Assembly (NCBI GenBank): GCA_027575765.1
Contig: JANBPT010000961.1
Span: forward strand, 1-17,882
DNA from: Tieghemiomyces parasiticus
Lineage: Eukaryota; Kickxellomycota; Dimargaritomycetes; Dimargaritales; Dimargaritaceae
Length of the DNA: 17,882 nt
Reading direction: 5' to 3'
Below the pieces are notes generated by a model. That model was not told the origin of the DNA, searched no databases, and saw only the letters and a program-made list of their open reading frames with translations. Positions 9,423-17,882 of this stretch are shown here, one piece after another (position 1 is the first letter of the stretch; the number at the start of each line of letters is the position of its first letter). The position numbers and the translations under genes were made by a program.

Positions 9423-9600
9423 GAAAACGGTTGGGGAGAGGGATGGCCAGCCCCTCCCGTCCGACCCTTCTGAGCGAAGGCGTACTTTTGTGTGCCGGGC
9501 GAAGCGTGTTCGGTACGGTACACCTTCCGGCTTATCCTTACAACCCCACATCACCCCGTCCCCCTCCCATGTCTCTCCCTCTCTCTTAACCTTCATTTTT
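9423..9600 (+). other. weak exon-like GC island
   Basis: A T9 tract followed by AG (9412-9422) resembles a 3' splice site. The plus frame beginning at 9424 reads KTVGERDGQPLPSDPSERRR and onwards, with few A-ending codons to about 9540 before becoming pyrimidine low complexity. The minus strand is also open over the same bases, so frame choice is uncertain. No homology is recognised and no donor/acceptor partner exon was found. It may be compositional noise. Confidence 0.12.
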
Positions 9601-12600
9601 CTGCTTCCTAGTTTGTACATCTCCACTCCCTCTCCACACACCAACCTGGTTACGCCACCCATCCCTCACCCCCATTGCCGAAGTTAAACGGCATCCTGTA
9701 TAGTAGCGGGTTCCCACCTCAACCCTACCGCTATTCCCCGCAGCAATCCTAGGTCGCTCTAGTCAAACCGGCGGATTTAAAAGGCGGCCGCGTCGGGTAA
9801 GTCTCTCATGGTATATGCCGGGCATGGTTTACCTTTTCGGGTTATATTTGCTCAAAGTTTTCCACAATGGATTTCGCCGGGCAGAGTAGTGCCCGCTGCT
9901 TCGCCAACAAAAGGATAAATATGGTGTTGGTAGGCCAATGGTCCATTTAGAAGGAATATAGGGGAAGAGGGCTGGGAGGCGGGGGGGGCTTAGTGCGCAA
10001 CAAACGGGCCCAACCGCCGTTAGCAGACAAATGGTCGGCGAATGAGAAAGCGCGTATCGGAACTTGTAAGGTGCTCGGGGTATATTTATGTTATTGTTGT
10101 TTTTTCTCTGCGTATGCGTTTATCGCTCAAAGGTGCCCCTGCCTTAACGTTCGGGTTAACTCGGAAACTCCACGCGATGCAGCCGTATTCCATCAGCACG
10201 CCCTCTACTGAACAACCCTGCAAAAATTAGTATGCTATCCCCTGCTCGCGGCCTAGAGCTGCGCCGTTGAATTCACTAGCGCCAAGTGGTGGGTGGGGAG
10301 GGTAAGGGGGTGGTCTAAATCATCAAGGCTGATGACCGGAAGAGTTGGAAAATTGAAGCCCAGCCACTTCCTAATCGGGAGTAAGAGTTGAACGGGATCC
10401 TCGGTTGGGAACTCGACCTTCTGGCTACGAACGAGGCCTACAATAGCACTCGAAAAAGAGTTAGGGCACGTCTCAATAATAGTAATAATAAAAGCGTAAG
10501 TCGGTAAGTCGGCGTGGTATGTAGATGTGAATTTAGCCGAGGTAGCGAAGGCCTCGACGGATGGACAAGTGGAGATATTTCGTTCCTTCCTAGTGCTGGG
10601 GCTACCCACTTCTTTTTGTGCAAAACACGCCTGCGACTGTCAATTGATGTAGATGTATTTAGCGTTGGCAGATTCGCGCTTTTTCCTTTCTGCCCATATG
10701 GTCCTGCGAAACGGGCGTGGATTGGCTTGACAGGAAAGGTGGCGAGTGAAGGGGGCATTGAGCAACTACCGCCATCGATGAAGGTGGTGCAGCTTTCCAC
10801 GCCTGTTAGTACTCAAGCGTGCAAGGAGGTGCCAACTAGGTCTCGACGGCCAATGTGAAAGGAGGAAGAAAGGGACAGAGGTGGTAAGAGTGCGCCAGCT
10901 GATCAGTATGCTTAGGTATGCCTGTGTGCATTTCGCACCAGACTGGCGGTTATGAACTAATATTGCGAGGCATGCAGCCCATTCATTAGCTGAAGGGCCA
11001 TCCATCAGCATACTTAACACAATACAGAATGAAAACGGAGGGATTGACCCTAAGTATGCACAGTTATCTCACCGCAATTCTGAATTAACCTTGTGCTGTT
11101 CGGCTTCGTCGCCCTCTTACCGGTTATTTCGGATTGTTGCATTCCTTAATCGATGAGACGGGGGTTAGAGTTTTCACAGCATTTTCCTCGAACGGGTCCT
11201 AAACTGCGTTTGGGGCAGCGCATCTCTTCCTGAGAACCCTGCCAATAGTCGAGACAATGTGGCAACGCTTCAGTACATATAACCCATACCTTCCGAAATG
11301 ACCTCGACTCGTCATGGCTGCTAATAATATGTCGCGGAAAACACCTCACATCGACCAATGGATTAGGGTTCCAAAGCTGCAAGGCTTGGGAACCCCAGCA
11401 TGGCACATCTCGCCCATACCTTCCGGGTGGTCGGGAAAGGTTAGAAAGAGAGAGGGAATAAGGCTGATGTACCACGCATCTCTGCCTTTACTGACAACGA
11501 CTTATACAGTCAGCATATAGGATATGGTGAAATGGTGGTTGAACTAGTTCCATAGTACCAGTTCCCACGTCCGTGTACGGCTATCGCCGTCCTCAGCTGT
11601 AAGCCGGGGCCAGTCACTCCAGACAGGAAGGAGGCGAGCGCACGCCCCCAGTATCTTCCTACACCTTGCCTCCTTATCTAACCTTACCAGATATGTAATC
11701 AGTTCATGGCGCGCTATGTCCGCTATGCATACGGTTACCAAAGTAGATCGCACATTGGCCGTTGGTAGGCCTCGGGGGCATATGAGGGGAGGGGGTGGCA
11801 TTCGAGGTTCTACAGACCCTACCCATTGGAATGGAGACAATGAAAAATTTGAAGCAGCCGAGTGGATGCTAGTGGGGAGGGGCTGCGGAAAACTGCATAG
11901 TAAGCGTAGTCTACACAACGAGATGCACAAAATGACAGCCGAGTCTAGCTGAGGCTATGCAGCCACGAAAAACCCGGCCGCCTGTTCCGCCGCTCAGTCT
12001 CTCGCGCCAGATTTCATAATTTATTTTGATAAGAGAAAACTCGCCCAATAATACGTCGACGATTATCCATTTCGGGTAAACGACCCCCTTCTTACATTCA
12101 CAGTCCCGAATAAATAGATGATAAGCATGCTGCGACCGACAAGGATCCTCCCAGTGGTACATGAAAGTAAATTAAAAGATCGCACGCACCCACAGAAGGG
12201 GGGAGGGGAGAGACAGAGGGGGGGTAGGTCGCGGTGAGGAATCTCTTTGATTAACTTGGTTGCCGACCAGACATCACTGAGGCCCGTACCCATTGAATGT
12301 GTCAGCACCTTGGCCTAGCGGGGTTCACAAGTAAGTGTATTCTTCATTTGAGAACGCAAGAGCCCCAAACGATAGGAGAGGACAATCAAAACCGACGGGA
12401 TTAGAGCCCTCCGAGTTTCCCGGCGTGATGACTCGAGCTGAAAGGGAAAGGAGTAAACTTGGTGGCTCCAACTGTGATGGTTGCCAGCACTAGCTATGAA
12501 GGCACGGCTGCATTCCTCTTCCTCTCTCTTCCCTCCCCCCTTCACCTCGCTCCCCTTCGTTCTCTACCTCTCCATGTGCTGCTCGCAGGTGGAGAAAATC

Positions 12601-13111
12601 CCCGTGGAATACCAGCCAGGTGCGTCAAAGTTAGTACATCAGCGTGCAGTTCATTAACACGGTATAAACAAATGAGGGCCGAAGGCGGACTATTACCTGG
12701 CCTTATATCCATCTAGATTGCGCCAGTGGAAGGCTTGACCGGTACCGTTAAGATAAGCCGAATAATGGAAGGGTAATTCATCGCACCGTTCATCATCCAC
12801 CGGCTCCTTGCCAAGGCGTACTCGGTCTCTGAGCATTCGAAAAAAACAACCTTCCGGACCCTAGTTCAACCAGCCCCCCCTCTCCTAGTCACTGCCGTCC
12901 TCTCCTTCCCTAAACGGCCGGTTCCCCTCACCTTCTTCCTTCGGCCTTACCACCACGAGCTAATACCCACTGTAAGGGCCATCATTTCGATTTTGCTTGC
13001 TGTTAACTCTTTCCCTCCTACCCTTGAAAGATCCGGCCAGCCCATGATTTGAGGGTCATACCTACCATGCCGTTCGGAGACAGGGATAAACGGTGGATAT
13101 GAGGTTACAAT
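9601..13111. other. gene-free intergenic block
   Basis: No supported gene. Visible structure: a 6-bp hairpin CGGGCA-GAGTAG-TGCCCG (9878-9895), G8 (9981-9988), and a hairpin at 11366-11377/11384-11395 (11 pairs around one A/G mismatch, loop TGCAAG). There is also a 13-bp exact repeat CCCATACCTTCCG at 11283-11295 and 11413-11425, a palindrome GAACTAGTTC (11541-11550), G7 (12218-12224) and C7 (12874-12880). Pyrimidine-rich flanks occur around 9540-9670 and 12515-12570. The minus-strand frame at 10253-10609 is moderately protein-like but within chance length. Confidence 0.45.
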
Positions 13112-13129
13112 ATTAATATATATATTAAT
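13112..13129. repeat. 18-bp AT palindrome
   Basis: ATTAATATATATATTAAT is a perfect self-complementary AT tract with an alternating TA core. It lies in otherwise roughly 50% GC sequence and could be a low-stability or cruciform-forming point, or simply a TA microsatellite. Confidence 0.6.
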
Positions 13130-13161
13130 CGCTAAGGGTTGCAAGAGTCGTAGTGGCCGCT

Positions 13162-13195
13162 GGGGGTCGGGAGGGGCGTGTCGGACCCCCTTTTT
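13162..13195 (+). other. GC hairpin followed by a T-run
   Basis: GGGGGTC (13162-13168) pairs with GACCCCC (13184-13190), followed at once by TTTTT (13191-13195). It has the shape of an intrinsic terminator, but in a eukaryotic window with no upstream transcript this is probably fortuitous. The T-run alone could stop RNA polymerase III. Confidence 0.2.
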
Positions 13196-13409
13196 CATGA
13201 ACCCAACACTATCGGGACCATTTACTTTGTCTCTTACTTTTATTATATCTAGAGACCTTCTACCCGATTCTGATTCACTCTCGTCTTTACTCATATCGCG
13301 ACAATCATCGCTTCTACACAGGGCTGACACGCTAGATGGCCGGTTAATCCCTTGATGAAGAGAAGAGATAGGAGAGGGGGGGAACACTGGACGATCAAAG
13401 GGGCTTACT

Positions 13410-13428
13410 CGGCCCTTGTCGAGGGCCG
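13410..13428 (+). other. 7-bp GC-rich hairpin
   Basis: CGGCCCT (13410-13416) pairs perfectly with AGGGCCG (13422-13428) around a TGTCG loop. It is stable but short, and has no associated gene. Confidence 0.3.
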
Positions 13429-13520
13429 TCAGGGTACCTACAGTATGGAAGGGAGACCACGACCCTGATTTTAAGGGGTAGGACGGGGATAAGCGAATAG
13501 CAAAGAGAAGACGAGCGATG

Positions 13521-13538
13521 GAGAGAGAGAGAGAGAGA
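13521..13538. repeat. (GA)9 microsatellite
   Basis: Nine uninterrupted GA units. On the minus strand it contributes an SLSLSLS stretch to the start of a 200-codon open frame, which is why that frame looks signal-peptide-like. Confidence 0.9.
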
Positions 13539-15067
13539 CGGAAAAGCAAGTGGCGAAAACAAGATAAAGGACAATCCGGCTGGCAGACATTAGGCGGCCT
13601 TCCTATCCCTTCCCACTAGCTACATATCGGGCATATGTCACCCTTTTCTCTCGTCGGCCACCCTAGATCCCTGTCCCATTGCGTCACTAGCTCGCAATAA
13701 TCAGCCGCACTGGGCGAGATTATGGGATGCCATTCAGAGCGGGTCACCACTCGTCCATTCTAATTATGCGGGCCCCTTCCCCTCCTGGACGTGCTCTTCA
13801 CTTAATATGTACACACTATACCTCCCGCCCCATCGTCCCTTTAGTCACTCGCAAGCGAGCAGGCCATCCTAAACGTTTTGGTGAGTTTCTTTGGTTGGTC
13901 AGAAAATGAATACGCCTATCCCACCGGTAAATATATCGGCCGACTCGTATCGGGAAATGTGTAACACCGTTCCCCTCCTATCCCCTCGATAAGCGATCAG
14001 AACTGTGACGAACCAGTGCGGGTAGGACGGCGGATGGGTGGGATTAGTAGACATTGGCTGCTAAGGGGGGGGGACAGGAGGGGTAGAGATGAGGAAGGGC
14101 AGAGACCCGACAGTACTAGAGCCTCCAGAACATGCTTTATCGTCTGTGTGTCATTGAGCAACATTCCGGCACCTACTTAGGAGCGCAGCAGAGGCCGCCC
14201 TCCCCGTTCTCTATTAGATCAGTCCATCGAGTCTTAAGAGCCATGTTTCCACCTCTAAAGCTAATCCCAATGAGCTAGCCTTGGCGCCAGTTGGGATATG
14301 TATCCGACATGCTTGCAGTTATGTGCGGACGATTAAGCCCCACCCCCTCCCTCTATGTTGAGTGGCACCGCTGTACGGAGACTCGTCCGCCATCATAATA
14401 GATAAGTAGCGACCGATATGACAAAAAATAGATAAATATATATAACAAACTGCCCCACTGAGGTTGCACAGATGGCTATTAAGTGCTTGCCGGAGTGGAA
14501 AGGTGCAGTGTACAACAAGCCTGCTCGCACTTGGGACAGAGCGGCATGTTTTTTAACCTTGAATATGCGTAGAACTGGGTCAGCAGATCGTTGTACTTGG
14601 CAGTCTGCTATGCAACATAATGAAGACTGAGAGGCCGGTACGTCCTAGGTGATACACATGCTTATATGAAAGAGGACGACCAAAGGTACAACCTCGAATG
14701 TCAGGGAGTAGGGCGGTCGGATGGGCGGGTGCTGTAGAGCCTTTTTGAAGCCCGCCCTAGCCTGGTAGGAATGGCTAGTGCAATAAATAAATAGGCGGAT
14801 AGGGGAGGGGAGATACTTTGCCGAACCCACGAAAGAACGTACCATGTGGAAGTAAGGGGGGAGAAGGGTTCCACGTGTAGCGGGGTGGACGGCTTAGGAG
14901 TAAAAAGAACGCTAGATGGGTAAATAAATAAAGGGGCAGGTGAGGTGGTCGTTGAGACCCGGCAGGTGGGGGGGAGAGTTTTTTTTTTTTGGAAGTGACC
15001 GGAAATCCCCTAAATAACGGGAGGAGGCCCACCAATGAGAGGCTACCTAAGTGAGTACCTCATCAGA
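13539..15067. other. gene-free block, purine-rich to the right
   Basis: G9 lies at 14065-14073, G7 at 14968-14974 and T12 at 14979-14990. Inverted repeats include 14723-14729/14751-14757 (GGGCGGG/CCCGCCC), 14843-14851/14869-14877 (9 pairs, one T.G, G-rich loop), 14582-14587/14604-14609 and 14641-14646/14673-14678. From about 14690 the plus strand is G/A-rich, giving Pro/Leu-rich minus-strand frames that I regard as composition artefacts. No gene recognised. Confidence 0.45.
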
Positions 15068-15107
15068 CATGGTGAAGCTAAACACCATGCGGTGTGAAAA
15101 TGGTGTT
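15068..15107 (+). other. two mutually exclusive short hairpins
   Basis: The central segment 15081-15089 can pair upstream (CATGGTG 15068-15074 with CACCATG 15083-15089, loop AAGCTAAA). It can also pair downstream (AACACCAT 15081-15088 with ATGGTGTT 15100-15107). The arrangement is bistable on paper, but the arms are only 7-8 bp and no transcript is known. Confidence 0.25.
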
Positions 15108-15246
15108 GGACGGGGGGTGGGAAGTAGGGAAGGCGGTAGGCAAGGGGAGGTGGTCGATTGGCGTTGAGCAAGAAGCCGTGGCGAGGGATGGTAGCGGCCG
15201 ACCGGCGGGAGGTATCGATCTAATGCCAGCCAGATATCCTGAGCTT

Positions 15247-15284
15247 GGGGAGGGTGGGCCACCGTTTTGAGTATTACCCTCCCC
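15247..15284 (+). repeat. G-rich/C-rich inverted repeat
   Basis: GGGGAGGGT (15247-15255) pairs with ACCCTCCCC (15276-15284), extendable by two G.T pairs. The G-rich arm overlaps GGTGGGC, which can instead pair with GCCCACC at 15290-15296. It lies in a polypurine/polypyrimidine-skewed patch, so low complexity contributes. Confidence 0.35.
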
Positions 15285-15772
15285 CACCCGCCCACCAACC
15301 TATCCACACACCCCCTCCCCTCATCCTCACCCATTGTTTCGTAGTGTGATGTGTAATAGTTATAGGCCACGCTAGCATCCGAGTCAAAGGGAGTTACAGG
15401 CCACGGTAACGACAAGCCGGGTTCAGCTCAAATTCGCTACCTAAGGAGATATCCAGCCAAGGGCATAGAGTGGACGGGGACTAGCGGAAGAAAAGGAAGG
15501 AGAAGTAAATGTAAACGCTGCGTAGGACTAAACGGCGGGGGCTGGATTCAATGAGTATAAGGAGAGGGTGTACGCTGGAACAAGGACAAATACTAAGAAT
15601 CCCACCTAATGCCCTTGATCTGAGCCCAAGCTATAAGCTTACATGTCACCTTGGAAACCCTCCCCCCCCTCTTACCTCTGTCTCTCCCTGTCGCAATGAA
15701 ACGGCCAACTTGGGTACATGGCTACTAGTTCGCCAATTGAGCTTTTGTTTTCTCTCTTCACACGCCCAGCAG

Positions 15773-16044
15773 GTTGCGAGGCGCTTCGTGAGCCTACCCA
15801 CCCCTCCCTGACGCTAGTCTGTCGGCAACACACCGCCCCCCCGGCCGACCTTCCTGCTGAACCCACCGTCTGCCCCCACTCCACCCTGTCACCTCCCGGC
15901 GAATCCCTTTACACCACCAATTCCGCCTCTTCTTCCCTTCGTTACCTCTCTATTGGACCCATAGAGGGATATACACCAAAATCGACTCCCATTCTACCCC
16001 GTCCCTCCTTCCCTTCTGCCACGTCTCAAAGTCCGCTCTCGTAG
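15773..16044 (+). other. weak terminal-exon-like segment
   Basis: A pyrimidine-rich run ending CGCCCAGCAG (15742-15772) resembles a 3' splice acceptor. The following frame (stop TAG at 16042-16044) has mostly C- or T-ending codons up to about 15960 and encodes a Pro/Ser/Thr-rich sequence with no recognisable domain. C-rich composition alone could give this, and no upstream exon with a matching donor was found. C7 at 15836-15842 lies inside. Confidence 0.15.
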
Positions 16045-16187
16045 CTCCAATAGCGAACACCTTAAGCCTGCTGAGCCAGTCATAATGAAATAGCGGCAGC
16101 AAAGTGAAAAAAGAAACAATAACTAATTAGCAGTGTTGGTAGACGTGCGGAGCGAGCGTAAGCGGCAAAGTACACAATGGACCCGAA

Positions 16188-16199
16188 GTATAATTATAC
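16188..16199. repeat. 12-bp AT palindrome
   Basis: GTATAATTATAC is perfectly self-complementary. It is short and isolated, with no gene beside it. Confidence 0.5.
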
Positions 16200-16326
16200 C
16201 GCAGCGACAATAGGACGCTTCAATATATCAATCAACTTCGTCAGGGCATTTTTGTGGTCCATCTCCACACTACGTTGTTGACGTCAATATCGTCGGCCCA
16301 CACTGGCGGGCCAATTCAACTGCTAC

Positions 16327-16350
16327 GTGTGTGTGTGTGTGTGTGTGTGT
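16327..16350. repeat. (GT)12 microsatellite
   Basis: Twelve uninterrupted GT units. A complementary-sense (AC)6 followed by GCGCGCG lies at 16621-16639, so the two could in principle pair. Both are ordinary simple repeats able to adopt Z-DNA. Confidence 0.95.
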
Positions 16351-17221
16351 TCTTTACCGTCTACGTGGCTCGCAGGTTGGTCACCTATATACCACGGCTG
16401 TGTATACAACTGGGAGAGAGAGTGCGTATGTATATAGAGGAGAAATGGGCGGCCAAGCTTGTCACCTCACAAGGGACTCTTTAGAGACTCTTGGATTGTC
16501 CATAGAGGTCGCTTTTAGACTTACTACTGGTGATGGTGGTCGTCACTGTGGCCAGCTTCGTTACTGTTTCTCCCATCGTTCCGGCGCCGCCTGGCCGCCA
16601 CCCCCGCCTCCACACTTCCCACACACACACACGCGCGCGGGAGGGCCCAGCCTACCCACTTTTCATTACGAACTCCAATTACACCCACCAATGAGGGGCG
16701 CAGTAGGTGGCCGTGTAACCATTCCCTCGCTTCAGGGGTTTGCCTCTCCCATGCTGCGACGTGCCCGATACTAGGAATACAGTGTCCCACTTACTCCCTC
16801 TCCTTCCAAACGCCATCTAAGCTTTCGCCCTATCTACCTCCCCAGTGGACTTTGACACCCTCAGCTTATGGAGAGGCTGGGTGGGAAAAACGGAGGCCAG
16901 GCAAGTCTGATAGGAAAGGTAGAGGGCTTCAAGCGGTTGAGCCTCGTCGGATAACGAAGGAGCTTTGTAGCCCCGTTCGTCTCGGCACTATGGCCCTTTT
17001 TCCCGCCATAGCCTGGACGCTTAAGCTCCGCAGTAAACTTAAGACGGGGTCAGCTCGCTACGTATAGGTCCAGGAGAGGTAATGTTGGGTAAAATATACC
17101 GTCGTTGCTTTTGATAGGCGACCTCGGGGGGTCCAAATACGTACTTGTCTGCAGTCTACAAACGAACGGCAGCAGCTATCCACTCGACGAAGTCTACCCC
17201 TATAGATGACTGTGATGTATA
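16351..17221. other. non-coding spacer
   Basis: No supported gene. It has a C-rich patch (about 16590-16640) with alternating AC/GC. A hairpin has 16988-16994 pairing with 17005-17011 (CTATGGC/GCCATAG), plus GG/CC across a 2-nt bulge and a pyrimidine loop. The open frames at 16331-16774 and 16852-17067 have no recognisable domains. Confidence 0.45.
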
Positions 17222-17580
17222 GGTTACAAGTTTAATGATGGATGGGGGGGGGGTTCATGGGGCAGGGAGTATTGGGATGGCATGACAACTACCTAGAGAG
17301 GCCATGGCCAATGACAAGTCGGGTTAAGTTGGACGGGAGAGAGGGGAGACATAACGTACAATGAGGCTGATGGGTAGTCAGAGCAGTGAGGGTGAGGAGG
17401 GGGGGGTTAAAAAGTACATAGTGAAGGTTGGGTTGAAAAGGACGAGAGGGGGGACGGGGTCAAAAAAAATAATGCAAGATGGGGTTCAAAAAAATAATAA
17501 TGGGGCTATATAGGATCAGGTTCGCCGAGCCAGGGTCGGCCGTGGGGTTTGAGGTGGAGGGGGGTTTTGTACAGTAAATT
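17222..17580. other. G-rich purine-skewed block flanking the right-edge island
   Basis: The plus strand is strongly G/A-rich here, with G10 (17244-17253), G8 (17399-17406), A8 (17462-17469) and A7 (17488-17494). A partial tandem repeat GGGG(T)TCAAAAAAATAAT occurs at about 17456-17472 and 17481-17497, and a palindrome GGCCATGGCC at 17300-17309. Read on the minus strand it is a pyrimidine-rich tract directly after the possible stop codons of the right-edge gene, which would fit a 3' UTR. Confidence 0.4.
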
Positions 17581-17612
17581 GAAGATGGTTTAGAGAAGAT
17601 GAAGGTGGAGGC

Positions 17613-17882
17613 TTAGTAGGCCGACTGATACGCCCAACGGGTAAGGGTCGCCGCAGCTGGTGGCAGAGACTGCTTGGCGGTGGCCGACGGCAGCGGAAAG
17701 GGCAGCGGGGTCATGTTTACGGGGGATAAAACTGGGGAGGAGGCCGTCGAGACAGTGGTTGAGGAGCAGGCAGAGAAGGTGCTCGCCGTCGTGGTGGTGG
17801 TAGTAGTGACGGAGGGCCGAGGCGAAGAGGCGGTGAGAGCCGCAGTAGTCGACAGGGCCGCGGGTAGTCCAGAGAAGGGCGA
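17613..17882 (-). CDS. partial C-terminus of a Ser/Thr/Ala/Pro-rich protein (frame uncertain)
   Basis: GC content rises sharply at the right edge and the sequence shows codon periodicity. On the minus strand, the frame entering at 17882 runs 89 codons to TAA at 17615-17613. It encodes a Ser/Thr/Ala/Pro-rich low-complexity stretch with a seven-Thr run, ending KQSLPPAAATLTRWAYQSAY. Third positions mix G and C, as in the SGF73 exons. Competing readings exist. A second minus frame (17880-17590, 96 codons) is more hydrophobic and almost entirely C/T-ending. A plus-strand frame starts at ATG 17713 and runs off the edge with a seven-Val run. I prefer the first because a Thr-rich tract and G/C-mixed codons are more usual here. 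No function is recognised, and the rest of the gene lies outside the window. Confidence 0.35.
   Translation of the reverse strand, partial: SPFSGLPAALSTTAALTASSPRPSVTTTTTTTASTFSACSSTTVSTASSPVLSPVNMTPLPFPLPSATAKQSLPPAAATLTRWAYQSAY

Noticed and set aside
9674..9718. Resemblance to 5S rRNA (CCGAAGTTAAAC followed by TAGTAGCGGG)
   Set aside because: The match is limited to short fragments. The rest of the roughly 120-nt secondary structure and the internal control region are absent.
10253..10609. Minus-strand 118-codon frame with moderate codon bias
   Set aside because: It begins at GTG, the bias is weak, the length is within chance, and no family is recognised.
13162..13195. Intrinsic (rho-independent) terminator
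   Set aside because: The shape fits, but the window is eukaryotic and no gene ends nearby.
12947..13549. Longest minus-strand open frame (200 codons)
   Set aside because: It needs a TTG start, and its signal-peptide-like beginning is only the translation of the (GA)9 microsatellite. It shows no domain, and about 0.1-0.3 frames of this length are expected by chance in the block.
1..17882. CRISPR arrays, insertion sequences, LTR elements or viral genes
   Set aside because: No regularly spaced repeats, long terminal repeats, transposase/polymerase motifs or capsid-like frames were seen on either strand.

Overview
This looks like a gene-sparse stretch of a eukaryotic nuclear genome, most likely a fungus and probably a filamentous ascomycete. 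The best evidence is one spliced gene at the left edge. Its protein carries the zinc-binding SCA7 domain of the Sgf73/ataxin-7 family, flanked by low-complexity linkers and ending in a conserved-looking basic C-terminal block. The gene has canonical GT-AG introns and mixed G- and C-ending codons. I see no bacterial operon, ribosome-binding-site pattern, CRISPR array, rRNA or tRNA.

Layout. (1) Positions 1-1756, plus strand: the 3' part of an SGF73-like SAGA deubiquitinase-module gene, in three exons (1-496, 766-1164, 1473-1756). The two introns of 269 and 308 nt are long for a fungus. The 5' end of the gene lies off the left edge. (2) Positions 1757-17612: about 15.9 kb in which I find no gene I can defend. 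Composition is near 50% GC, and most open frames look like chance or shadow frames. The segment holds microsatellites, many G or C homopolymer runs (about 18 runs of 7 or more in the window, none in the exons), purine/pyrimidine-skewed blocks, and several inverted repeats. (3) Positions about 17613-17882: a GC-rich, coding-like island running off the right edge. My preferred reading is the C-terminus of a Ser/Thr/Ala/Pro-rich protein on the minus strand, but strand and frame are not settled.

Two things stand out. The first is a nearly perfect 55-nt hairpin at 3040-3094: 17 uninterrupted Watson-Crick pairs, then nine more including two G.T pairs, closed by a 3-nt loop. Together with a cluster of stem-loops at 2400-2504, it suggests a structured RNA locus downstream of SGF73. 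The second is the exon structure of SGF73. The middle exon is symmetric (phase 1 on both sides, 399 nt) and holds the basic nuclear-localisation-like stretch and the whole SCA7 domain. Skipping it would keep the frame, while retaining intron 2 would hit a stop inside the 5' splice site.

Only one gene is identifiable, so no pathway can be read from neighbours. All structure and splice calls were made by eye without folding or alignment software.
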